Shown piece after piece: positions 30,782 through 39,226 of a stretch of DNA of 40,733 bases (the first letter of the stretch is position 1; every line of letters starts with the position of its first letter). Both the position numbers and the translations under genes were made by a program. The notes beneath the pieces are model-generated. The model ran no database searches, was not told the DNA's origin, and saw nothing but the letters and a program-made list of their open reading frames with translations. The DNA is from an uncultured Oscillospiraceae bacterium (GTDB taxonomy: Bacteria > Bacillota > Clostridia > Oscillospirales > Oscillospiraceae): the NCBI GenBank assembly GCA_944387285.1, contig CALXEH010000015.1, positions 1 to 40,733 of the forward strand, given 5' to 3'.

Positions 30782-32005
30782 ATGAAAAACAACAGGATAA
30801 ATTATACGCAAGTGGTATGGGAGATAACAAGGCTCCTACAGGAAGCCGAGTCGCTGGAGGACGCGCTGCGCACCAGCCTGGGCGAGGTCGTCAAGGCCGT
30901 GGGCGCCGAGGCGGGCACCATATGGTTCTACAACTCCACGGGCGACAGGAGGATATACCCCTCCTTCACCATAGGCGGGGCCGACCTCACCGGCATGAGC
31001 CTCGCCGAGGGCGAGGGCATCGCGGGCCAGGTCGTGCAGTCGGGTAAGACCACGGTCGTAAAGGACTGCCAGAAGGACGAGCGCTGGGCCGGACGCTTCG
31101 ACGCCGCCACCGGCTTCGTCACCAGGAGCATGGTCTGCGTGCCGCTCATAAACAAGTACGAGACCATCGGCTGCATACAGATAATAAATAAAAAGGACGG
31201 CTCGCTCTACGACGACGCGGATGTGGATCTGTGCGAGAACCTCGCCATGCTCACCGCCATCGCCATCGACGGGCAGGGCCTCAACCTCGGTTTCGCCGAG
31301 GAGAAGAAATCCATTATCTCCCTGCGCGGCGTCACCAAGGTCTTCGGCCAGGGCGAGACGCAGATACAGATACTCAAGGGCGTGAACCTCGACGTGCGCG
31401 AGGGCGAGTTCCTCGTCATCCTGGGTGAGTCCGGCTGCGGCAAGAGCACCATGCTCAACATCATAGGCGGCATGGACCAGCTCACCGACGGCACCTTCCT
31501 CTTCGACGGAGAGGATTATTCCCACGCCGACGAGAAGACCCTCACCATGTACCGCCGCCACTCAGTGGGCTTCATCTTTCAGGCCTACAACCTCATGCCG
31601 ACGCTCACCGCCAAGGAGAACCTCGAGTTCATCGGCGAGCTGTGCGAGGAGCCGATGGACGCAGAGGCCGCGCTGGAGCGGGTCGGCCTGCTGGGCAGGA
31701 AGGACAACTACCCATCCCAGATGTCCGGCGGCCAGCAGCAGCGCGTCTCCATCGCCCGCGCGCTCATGAAAAAGCCCCGCCTCATCCTCGCCGACGAGCC
31801 CACCGCCGCGCTCGACTATGAGACCAGCATCGAAGTGCTCACCGTGCTCGAGGACGTCATCAAGGCCGGCACCACCATGCTCATGGTCACGCACAACGAG
31901 GAAATAGCCAAGATGGCCAACCGCGTAATCCGCATGAAGGGCGGGGTCGTGGCCGAGGTCATCGTGAACCGGCATCCTGCCGCGGCGAAGGAGCTGGTCT
32001 GGTAA
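30782..32005 (+). CDS. GAF domain-ABC transporter ATPase fusion
   Basis: 407 residues from the ATG at 30782. The frame is open to 30707 but those codons lie in the leader. Residues ~10-165 are a GAF domain ([31 protein letters not shown]), with Asn136-Lys137, Tyr143 and Asp147 in an order similar to the NKFDE motif of cyclic-nucleotide GAF domains. Residues ~178-405 are a MacB/LolD-type ATPase with Walker A GESGCGKS (215-222), signature SGGQQQR (315-321), Walker B LILADEP (334-340) and the H-loop His near 370. It energises the permease encoded next (TAATG, 1-nt overlap). The SD is weak (GGGGTGG). The GAF suggests ligand control of transport; the ligand is unknown. Confidence 0.88.
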   Translation: MKNNRINYTQVVWEITRLLQEAESLEDALRTSLGEVVKAVGAEAGTIWFYNSTGDRRIYPSFTIGGADLTGMSLAEGEGIAGQVVQSGKTTVVKDCQKDERWAGRFDAATGFVTRSMVCVPLINKYETIGCIQIINKKDGSLYDDADVDLCENLAMLTAIAIDGQGLNLGFAEEKKSIISLRGVTKVFGQGETQIQILKGVNLDVREGEFLVILGESGCGKSTMLNIIGGMDQLTDGTFLFDGEDYSHADEKTLTMYRRHSVGFIFQAYNLMPTLTAKENLEFIGELCEEPMDAEAALERVGLLGRKDNYPSQMSGGQQQRVSIARALMKKPRLILADEPTAALDYETSIEVLTVLEDVIKAGTTMLMVTHNEEIAKMANRVIRMKGGVVAEVIVNRHPAAAKELVW

Positions 32006-35000
32006 TGAAAGCCACAGGACTCAAACATCTGCTGCGCAGCATCCGCAAGAGCGGGGTCTCCTTCCTCGCCGTCGCGGTCATAGCCGCCGTCAGCATCGCC
32101 ATTTTCCAGGGCTTCCAGTCCGCCGCCGACGCCATACTCCTGCGCGCGGACGGGTACTTCAACGAAAACAGGCTCGAGAGCCTGGAGATAAGCTGCGCCA
32201 ACGGCATCACCCAGGAGGATATCGACGCCATCGCCGCCTGGGACGGGGTGAGCGCCGCCGAGGGCGGCTACTCTGACTCGGTGCAGCTGAGCTTCGGCGC
32301 CGAACAGCTGCTGGTGCAGGCTCGCTCCCTGCTCGAGAGCATGAATACGCCCGTCGTAGTGGAGGGCACGCTGCCCGCCGCGGCGGATGAGGCCGCAGTC
32401 GAGGAGCTGCTCGCCTCCGAGCGCGGCATCAAGGTCGGCGACACCATCACCCTCGCCAGCGACGGCTGCCTGCTCAACACGCAGTTTACCGTCACCGCCA
32501 TCGTGAACCTGCCCGTCTTCTGCTGCGTCGGGCTGGAAGACGCCCGAGGCACCGCCGAGGCCGGCACGGGCTCGAACGAATACAGCATCGCCCTCGACAA
32601 GAGCGCCTTCGACCCGGAGGCCTACAGCGACTGCTTCACCACCGCCTACATAAGCAGCAGCCGCTTCGACGGGCTCTACTACTTCTCCGACGAGTACCGC
32701 GCGGCTGAGGACGCATACATCGCCGAGCTCGAGCCGCTCGCGGCGGAACGGGCGGAGCTGAGGTATGAGTCGCTCAACGCCGAGGTGCAGGACGCGCTCG
32801 ACGAGGCGCAGGCGGAGATAGACGACGCAAAGGCCGAGATAGCCGACGGCGAGCAGGAGCTGGCCGACGGCAGGGCCGAGATAGAGGAGAACCGCCAGAA
32901 GCTCGAGGACGCCCGCGCCGAGATAGCCGAGGGCGAGGCCGAAGTCGCCGACGCCGAGGCCGAGATCGCCCGGGGCCAACGCGAGCTGGACAGCTCGAAG
33001 GCGGAGTTTTCCGAAAACGAACAGGCGCTCGCCGACGCGAGGGCCGCGCTCGACGCGCAGCTCGGCGTGCTGGGCCTGGGCACCGACCTCGACGCGGCGC
33101 TCGTCATGCTCGAGGGCTACGGCGAGCAGGGCGCCCCGCTCGTGGCGGCGATACAGGAATACCAGGCCTCTGCCGCCCAGCTCGAGGCCGCCCGGGCGCA
33201 GATAACCTCCGCAGAGGCGACTCTCGCCGCCTCCAGGCGCGAGCTGGCAAACGCGAAGGCTGAGCTCGAGGACGCCAGGGCCGAAGTCGCAGACGGCGAG
33301 GCGGAGATCGCAGAGGCCGAGCAGGAGCTGGCCGACGGCGAGGCTGAGCTTGCCGACGCGCGCGCCGAACTCGCCGACGGCGAGGCCGAATTCGCCGACG
33401 CCCAGGCCGACGCCGCCGAACTGCAGGAGCGCGGCTGGATCATCTCCGGGCGCAATGAGATAGGCGATATCCGCGGCGTCCAGACTATCGTAGACGCCAT
33501 CTACGGCCTGAGCTACGCCATGTCCGTGGTCTTCCTCGTCGTCGCCGTGCTGGTCTGCTTCGCCGCCATCACCAGGGTCATACGCGAGCAGCGCATACTC
33601 ATCGGCGCACAGAAGGCCCTCGGCTTCACGGCGGGCGAGCTCTTCCGCCACTACACGCTCTACAACCTCGTCTGCGCCGTGCTCGGCGTGCTCATCGGTT
33701 GGCTGCTGAGCGTGGTCATAGTCGAGCTCATGGCCCTCTACATCTTCATGCCCAAGTTCAGCTTCCAGGATACGCCCATCTACTTCGCCTGGGACACCGC
33801 CCTCATCTCGGCGGCCATCTGCATCGTGGTCTTCCTTGCCGCCACCTTCTTCACCTGCGCCAGGCTGGTCAAGGAGCCCGCGACGGAGCTGCTGCGCGGC
33901 GAGGTGCCCTCGAAGGGCGGCAGGATGTTCTTCGACAGCTGGGGCCTCTACAAGAAGCTCAGCCTCTACTCGCGCTCCATCGTCAAAAACGTGCTGACCG
34001 ACAAGGGCAGGATGCTCACCACCGTCATGGGCGTCATGGGCTGCACCGCCCTGCTCGTCGCCTGCTTCTCCATAAAGCTCGGCATCAAGAACGCCTCCGT
34101 CGAGCAGTTCGGCACCTATTCGCTCTACGACTACAGGCTGTCCGTGGACACCGAGGCCGGCTCGGCCTCCGATTTCGACGCGCTGCTGGACGAGGGCGGG
34201 GTCGAGAACCTGCTCATCCAGGATAAGCTCAAGAACTTCCGCGCGCCCGGCGGGGACTGGGACAACGCGCATGTGCTCGCCGTCTCCGACGCCGAGGGCT
34301 TTGGCGGCTTCATGTACCTCAAGGACATCGACGGCGGCGCGGAGCTCGCCGTGCCCGAGGAGGGCGTGCTGGTCTCGCGCAGGGCCTCAGAGGAGCTGGG
34401 CCTCGAGCCCGGCGGCACGGTGGAGATCATGGACGAGAACGGCGAGGCGCACAGCTTTGAGATAGCCGCCGTCATCGAGAGCTACCTGCCCTACCACACC
34501 CTCATCATGAGCAGCGGCTGCTACGAGGCCGGCATGGGCGAGGCGCCGGATGAGAGCGTCTTCCTCATAAAGGGCGAGGTGGACGGCATACGCGCTGCGG
34601 CAGAGGCCACGGCGGGCTTCGTCTCCCTGCGCGACAACAGCGACTATGTGCGCAGCGGCAGCGAGCTAGACCTCGCCATCTACGTCTGCGTGGGCCTGGC
34701 CGCCGCGCTCTCCGTGCTCGTGCTGCTCAACCAGATAACCATGCACATCGACCACAAGGCCAGGGAGCTCGCGGTCATGCGCGTGAACGGCTACACCCTG
34801 GCCCAGACCCGGGCCTACGTCTCGCGCGACAACGTCGTGCTCATCGTGCTGGGTCTGCTGCTCGGCTGCCTGGCCGGTATCGGGCTGGCCTATGTGGATA
34901 TCTGCATCGTTGAGGCCGGCGCGGAGCACTATGTGCGCGACCCGAACCTGCTCGCCTGCCTCGAATCCATCGCCATTGTGGGCGCGTTCGCCGTCATCGT

Positions 35001-35061
35001 GAGCATCATCGCGCTCAGGCGCGTGGCGCACCTCAACCTGACGAACGTCAGCTCGAACTGA
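32005..35061 (+). CDS. FtsX-like ABC permease with long extracytoplasmic coiled coil
   Basis: 1018 residues. One membrane helix lies near 19-40. A MacB_PCD-like extracytoplasmic region is followed by a long Ala/Glu/Asp heptad-repeat coiled coil (about 255-473, with units such as ELADGEA, ELADARA, EFADAQA), interrupted near 345-400. Three FtsX-like helices lie near 500-610. A second large extracytoplasmic domain (about 680-885) and three final helices near 890-1005 complete a duplicated FtsX architecture. It forms the channel with the GAF-ABC ATPase. Such permeases export lipids or peptides or transmit mechanical signals to the envelope; the substrate cannot be inferred. High GC and repeats in the coiled coil could allow length variation. 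Confidence 0.88.
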   Translation: MKATGLKHLLRSIRKSGVSFLAVAVIAAVSIAIFQGFQSAADAILLRADGYFNENRLESLEISCANGITQEDIDAIAAWDGVSAAEGGYSDSVQLSFGAEQLLVQARSLLESMNTPVVVEGTLPAAADEAAVEELLASERGIKVGDTITLASDGCLLNTQFTVTAIVNLPVFCCVGLEDARGTAEAGTGSNEYSIALDKSAFDPEAYSDCFTTAYISSSRFDGLYYFSDEYRAAEDAYIAELEPLAAERAELRYESLNAEVQDALDEAQAEIDDAKAEIADGEQELADGRAEIEENRQKLEDARAEIAEGEAEVADAEAEIARGQRELDSSKAEFSENEQALADARAALDAQLGVLGLGTDLDAALVMLEGYGEQGAPLVAAIQEYQASAAQLEAARAQITSAEATLAASRRELANAKAELEDARAEVADGEAEIAEAEQELADGEAELADARAELADGEAEFADAQADAAELQERGWIISGRNEIGDIRGVQTIVDAIYGLSYAMSVVFLVVAVLVCFAAITRVIREQRILIGAQKALGFTAGELFRHYTLYNLVCAVLGVLIGWLLSVVIVELMALYIFMPKFSFQDTPIYFAWDTALISAAICIVVFLAATFFTCARLVKEPATELLRGEVPSKGGRMFFDSWGLYKKLSLYSRSIVKNVLTDKGRMLTTVMGVMGCTALLVACFSIKLGIKNASVEQFGTYSLYDYRLSVDTEAGSASDFDALLDEGGVENLLIQDKLKNFRAPGGDWDNAHVLAVSDAEGFGGFMYLKDIDGGAELAVPEEGVLVSRRASEELGLEPGGTVEIMDENGEAHSFEIAAVIESYLPYHTLIMSSGCYEAGMGEAPDESVFLIKGEVDGIRAAAEATAGFVSLRDNSDYVRSGSELDLAIYVCVGLAAALSVLVLLNQITMHIDHKARELAVMRVNGYTLAQTRAYVSRDNVVLIVLGLLLGCLAGIGLAYVDICIVEAGAEHYVRDPNLLACLESIAIVGAFAVIVSIIALRRVAHLNLTNVSSN

Positions 35062-35071
35062 GAGGGCGCGT

Positions 35072-35878
35072 ATGGACGGGATATTCCGCATAAAACTCAT
35101 GGGCCTTCGCGGCACCATGCCCGTGCACGGCGAGGACTGCCGCCTCTTCGGCGGGGCCACGAGCTGCGTCTTCGTGCAGGCGGCCGGCGAGACGGTCATC
35201 CTCGACGCGGGCACGGGGCTTTCCGGGAACGCATACAGGGAATTCTTCGGCGGGTCGAAGCGCTTTTCCCTGCTGCTCACCCACTCGCATGTCGACCACA
35301 TTATGGGCTTTCCGGCCTTTCCGCCGCTCTTCGACCCCGCCTGCGAGGGCGAGGTCTACCTGGAGACGCGCGCGGGCCTCGACGCCCGCGCCCAGCTTGA
35401 GGCGCTCATGTCCCCGCCGCTCTGGCCCGTCGGGACCGGGGCCTTCAAGGCCAGGGTCGGCTTCCACGACCCCGGCGAGGGCTTCAGCATAGGCCCCGTG
35501 CGGGTGGATACGCTCGAGTCCCGGCACCCCGGCGGCTCGACGATATACAGGCTCGGCGCCGGCGGCAAGTCCCTGGTCTACGCCACGGACTACGAGCCCG
35601 AGAGCGACGCGCCCGAAGACTTCATCCGTTTCGCCGAGGGCTGCAGCCTGCTGCTGCTCGACGCGCAGTACACCGACGAGGACTACCGGCGCACGAAGGG
35701 CTTCGGCCACTCCACCATAGCCAGGAGCGCCGCCATTGCCAGGCGCTGCGGCGCAAAACAGACTATTTTTGTCCACCACGACCCGGGCAGGACGGACGCG
35801 CAGCTCCTTGAGCTGGAAGCGGGCCTGGACGTCCCCGGCCTGCACTTCGGGCGCGAGGGAGAGGAGGTCATACTTTGA
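35072..35878 (+). CDS. metallo-beta-lactamase-fold hydrolase
   Basis: 268 residues, cytoplasmic. THSHVDHIMGFP contains the HxHxDH zinc motif (His71, His73, Asp75, His76). Further metal ligands are likely in ESRHPGG (His), YATDYEP (Asp) and FVHHDP (His). The opening GLRGTMP and YRLGAGGKSLVYATDYEP are like the PhnP/RNase Z-like cyclic phosphodiesterase branch of the fold. It starts 10 nt after the permease stop and ends overlapping the FecR gene. In an operon with a nucleotide cyclase, a phosphodiesterase role is attractive but unproven. Other members cleave phosphodiesters of RNA or phosphonate intermediates. Confidence 0.85.
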   Translation: MDGIFRIKLMGLRGTMPVHGEDCRLFGGATSCVFVQAAGETVILDAGTGLSGNAYREFFGGSKRFSLLLTHSHVDHIMGFPAFPPLFDPACEGEVYLETRAGLDARAQLEALMSPPLWPVGTGAFKARVGFHDPGEGFSIGPVRVDTLESRHPGGSTIYRLGAGGKSLVYATDYEPESDAPEDFIRFAEGCSLLLLDAQYTDEDYRRTKGFGHSTIARSAAIARRCGAKQTIFVHHDPGRTDAQLLELEAGLDVPGLHFGREGEEVIL

Positions 35879-37377
35879 AAGTTAACGAAGAACACAGCAG
35901 TATCCGCATAGGTACGCTCAGGCAGCTGCTGGGCTTTATCCTGGCCTTCGTTTTGGTGTTCGGCCTGCTCTCCACGGCCATCGCGGCGGAGAGCGCCACG
36001 GCCACCGATATGCGGCTGCAGAGCACCACGGGCACGGTCAGCCTCAAAAACGCCAGCGGCAAGAGCGTCTCCATCCGCACGGGCATGAAGCTCTACAGCG
36101 GCTACACGCTCAGTACCTCGTCCAAGAGCTACGCCTACGTCAGCCTCGACAGCACCAAGGCCGTGAAGCTCGACGCCTCGACCAAGGTGCAGGTCAAAAA
36201 GAGCGGCTCCAAGCTCGAGCTGCTCGTCTCCTCCGGCAAGCTGTTTTTCAACGTCTCCGCCCCGCTCTCCTCGAGCGAGACGCTCAATATCCGCACCTCC
36301 ACCATGGTCACGGGCGTGCGCGGCACCTCGGGCGTGGTCAGCGTCGAGGGCGCGGACAGCTCGAGCGTCGATATCTATGACGGCACGGTGACGGTAAACG
36401 CCTCCTCCGGCAGCGTGACCTTGAGCGTCACGGCGGGCGAGAGCCTGAGCGTTTCCGGCTCCGGCACGGCGAGCACCGAGCTGACTGCGGCGGATATCCC
36501 CGGCTTCGCGGCGGTGGAGATAGCGGGCGACGAGAGCCTGCAGGAGCGCATCGAGTCCGCCTCCGGCCTGGACGTCGGCGCAGTCGTGAGCGGCGCGGAG
36601 GACCGGCTGGCCTCCGACGAGGCCGAGGCCGAAGCCGCCCAGGCCGCCCTGGATGAGGCCGCAGAAGAGCTCAACGGCGGCAGCGTGCAGCTGCCCGGCA
36701 TAGAACAGACGCTGCCCTCGATACCGGTGATAATACCCGACTTTACAGATGCGCCCAGCCCGACGGATACGCCGACTGCCGACCCTTCCACCGAGCCGTC
36801 CACCGACCCATCGGACGACCCGACGGATGAGCCGACTGCCGAACCCTCGCCAGAAACAGGCGTGTTCGACAGCGACGCCACGATAGATGTATCGGAAATG
36901 CAGGCCATTCTCGGCAACGGTTCCCTGACCTTGAATAACGGCGCTAAACTCACGATAAACGGCGATGTCGACTTTAACAAAAGCACCTTTGCCATCAACG
37001 GCAGCGGAACCATTGCGGCAGCTTCGGGCTCCACGCTCACGATAAGCAGTTCAACATATGTATACGGCAATGTCACTTTTGAAGGCAACGTTGAGATCAG
37101 CGGCGGAATGCTCGTCATTGACAGCAGCACCACGCTCACGAACAATGGCTACATCGAACTGACAAATGCCGGCACCATCACGAACAACGGTACGATTGTA
37201 AATACAGAGCAATGCACCATACTGGTCAGGGAAGGCTGCACGATCGCTAACGATGGCACCATCACGAACAATGGATGGATCACGACAGAAGACGATCCCT
37301 ACACTGAAGCAATAACAGGCAATGGCAAGATCGACGGCACCAATGTTCCTGTGGCTTCGCCACCGATCTCAGGCTGA
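35875..37377 (+). CDS. secreted FecR-domain protein with cell-wall-type linker and repeat C-terminus
   Basis: 500 residues from a TTG start that overlaps the stop of the hydrolase gene (TTGA); GGAGG lies upstream. The signal sequence is near residues 15-38 (ending TAIAA). A FecR-like beta domain follows (about 45-200; GTVSLKNASGKSVSIRTGMK, then MVTGVRGTSGVVSV). After an Ala/Glu helical part (about 225-265) comes a Pro/Thr/Asp/Ser linker (about 287-325), as in proteins crossing the cell wall. The end (about 330-500) is Asn/Thr/Gly-rich, with repeated ITNNGTI-like units, probably a beta solenoid. From about 36890 the DNA is clearly AT-richer than its neighbours. FecR domains often pair with CHASE2 cyclases, as here (next gene). 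Confidence 0.82.
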   Translation: MKVNEEHSSIRIGTLRQLLGFILAFVLVFGLLSTAIAAESATATDMRLQSTTGTVSLKNASGKSVSIRTGMKLYSGYTLSTSSKSYAYVSLDSTKAVKLDASTKVQVKKSGSKLELLVSSGKLFFNVSAPLSSSETLNIRTSTMVTGVRGTSGVVSVEGADSSSVDIYDGTVTVNASSGSVTLSVTAGESLSVSGSGTASTELTAADIPGFAAVEIAGDESLQERIESASGLDVGAVVSGAEDRLASDEAEAEAAQAALDEAAEELNGGSVQLPGIEQTLPSIPVIIPDFTDAPSPTDTPTADPSTEPSTDPSDDPTDEPTAEPSPETGVFDSDATIDVSEMQAILGNGSLTLNNGAKLTINGDVDFNKSTFAINGSGTIAAASGSTLTISSSTYVYGNVTFEGNVEISGGMLVIDSSTTLTNNGYIELTNAGTITNNGTIVNTEQCTILVREGCTIANDGTITNNGWITTEDDPYTEAITGNGKIDGTNVPVASPPISG

Positions 37378-37390
37378 GGGCGTCTGAGCT

Positions 37391-39226
37391 ATGTTAAAGA
37401 AACGCTTTACCAAGGCAGCCGTGGCGCTGGGCTGCGCTGCCGTGTTCACGCTCGCGGCGCTGCTGGGGCTCTTCTACAGCCCCGACCAGATGCTCGCCGA
37501 CGCGCTCTACCAGAAGCCCAAGGCCCTAGACGGCAACATCTTCGTCATCGGCATAGACGACCGCGCCATCGACGATATCGGCCCCTATCAGACCTGGGGC
37601 CGGGACGTCATGGCCATGGCCATCGAGGCGCTCAACGCCGACCCCGAGAACCGGCCTGCCGCCATAGGCATCGACGTGCTCTACACCGGCGAGACCGACC
37701 CCGAGCTCGACGCCTGGCTCGCCGAGGCCGCGGGCGCTTACGGCAACGTCGTCGTGGCCTGCGCCGCCAATTTCGGCACCGAGCTCGTCACCGAGGACAC
37801 CGGCAGCTTCTACCTCGAGGACTACGCCGTGCTCTCCTTCGAAGAGCCCTATGAGGCGCTGCGGGCTGTCACTACCCAGGGCCACATCAACGCCATGTAC
37901 GACGCCGACGGCGTGCTCCGGCACAGCATACTCCGGATAGACCTGCCCGACGGGCGCAGCGTGCCCTCCTTCAACTACGCCATCTACCAGAAATACGCCG
38001 AGGCAAACGGCCTGCCCACCGAGCTCGACATACCCACCGACTCGCTCTACCGCTTCTATGTGGATTTCTCCGCCCTGCCCGGCGGCTACTACGAGGGCAT
38101 CTCCGTCTCCGACCTGCTCGCGGGCGAGTTCCCCGCCGAGCTCTTCAAGGACGCCGTAGTGCTCATCGGCCCCTACGCCGCAGGGCTCTCGGACTATGTG
38201 ACCACCGCCATCGACCGCGCTTCCCTCATGTACGGCGTCGAGTACCAGGCGAACGTCATAAACCAGCTCATTAACGGCAGCTTCAAGCTCGAGGTCTCCG
38301 ACTACCTGCAGGCACTCATCCTCTTTGCGCTCTCCGCCGCCTGCCTCTACTTCTTCATCGGCAGGAAGGTACGCTGGGCGCTCATAGTCTGGCTCGCCGC
38401 CGCCGGCGGCAGCCTCGGGCTCTGCCTCGCGCTCTACGGCGCGGGCTATGTCCTGCACCCGCTCTGGCTGCCCCTCACCGTGACGGTCTTCTTCGTCGCC
38501 GCCGTGGCCTTCAACTACGTCCAGGCCGCCGTCGAAAAGCGGAAGATCTCGAACACCTTCAAGCGCTACGTCGCGCCCGAGATCGTCGGCGAGCTGCTCA
38601 AAGAGGGTACCGACGCCCTCGGCCTCGGCGGCAAGCTCTGCGATATCGCCGTGCTCTTCGTCGATATCCGAGGCTTCACCACCATGAGCGAGATACTCAC
38701 GCCGCAGGAGGTCGTCTCCATCCTCAACCGCTACCTCTCGCTCACCACAGACTGCATCATGAAAAACCACGGCACGCTCGACAAGTTCGTCGGCGACTGC
38801 ACCATGGCCATCTGGAACGCGCCAATAGAGCAGGAGGACTACGTCATGAACGCCTGCAAGGCCGCCGTGGACATGGTCGAGGGCTCCAAGGCCCTCTCAA
38901 AGGAGCTGCTCGAGAAGTTCGGGCGCACCGTCTCCTTCGGCATCGGCGTGCACTGCGGCAGCGCGGTAGTGGGCAACATCGGCGCAGAGATGCGCATGGA
39001 TTTCACCGCCATCGGCGACACCGTCAACACCAGCGCCCGGCTCGAGGCCAACGCACCGGCGGGCAAGATCTACATCAGCCGCGACGTCGTGGAACGCCTC
39101 GGCGACAGGATACGCACGACTTCGCTCGGCGACGGCATCAGCCTCAAGGGCAAGTCGCAGAAGCTCGAGATCTTCCTCCTCGACGGCATCGCCGAGGGCG
39201 AAACTCCCACGGAGGTGGAGAAATGA
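37391..39226 (+). CDS. CHASE2 sensor-class III adenylate/guanylate cyclase
   Basis: 611 residues. Membrane helix near 8-28; extracytoplasmic CHASE2 domain (about 35-300; NIFVIGIDDRAIDDIGPYQT, AIGIDVLYTGETDPE, VVLIGPYAAGLSDYVTT); three further helices (about 306-375); cyclase domain (about 400-600). Catalytic residues are seen: metal Asp in LFVDIRGFTT (near 423), the second metal Asp in KFVGDCTMA (near 467), and GDTVNTSARLEA, which supplies the Asp/Asn and transition-state Arg. The Lys in TLDKFVGD agrees with adenine recognition, so cAMP is the more likely product. All catalytic residues appear intact. It lies 13 nt after the FecR gene. Confidence 0.92.
   Translation: MLKKRFTKAAVALGCAAVFTLAALLGLFYSPDQMLADALYQKPKALDGNIFVIGIDDRAIDDIGPYQTWGRDVMAMAIEALNADPENRPAAIGIDVLYTGETDPELDAWLAEAAGAYGNVVVACAANFGTELVTEDTGSFYLEDYAVLSFEEPYEALRAVTTQGHINAMYDADGVLRHSILRIDLPDGRSVPSFNYAIYQKYAEANGLPTELDIPTDSLYRFYVDFSALPGGYYEGISVSDLLAGEFPAELFKDAVVLIGPYAAGLSDYVTTAIDRASLMYGVEYQANVINQLINGSFKLEVSDYLQALILFALSAACLYFFIGRKVRWALIVWLAAAGGSLGLCLALYGAGYVLHPLWLPLTVTVFFVAAVAFNYVQAAVEKRKISNTFKRYVAPEIVGELLKEGTDALGLGGKLCDIAVLFVDIRGFTTMSEILTPQEVVSILNRYLSLTTDCIMKNHGTLDKFVGDCTMAIWNAPIEQEDYVMNACKAAVDMVEGSKALSKELLEKFGRTVSFGIGVHCGSAVVGNIGAEMRMDFTAIGDTVNTSARLEANAPAGKIYISRDVVERLGDRIRTTSLGDGISLKGKSQKLEIFLLDGIAEGETPTEVEK

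Noticed and set aside
31816..34272. Open frame of 818 codons on the minus strand
   Set aside because: It mirrors the permease gene, including its coiled-coil repeats, and has no SD or motif.
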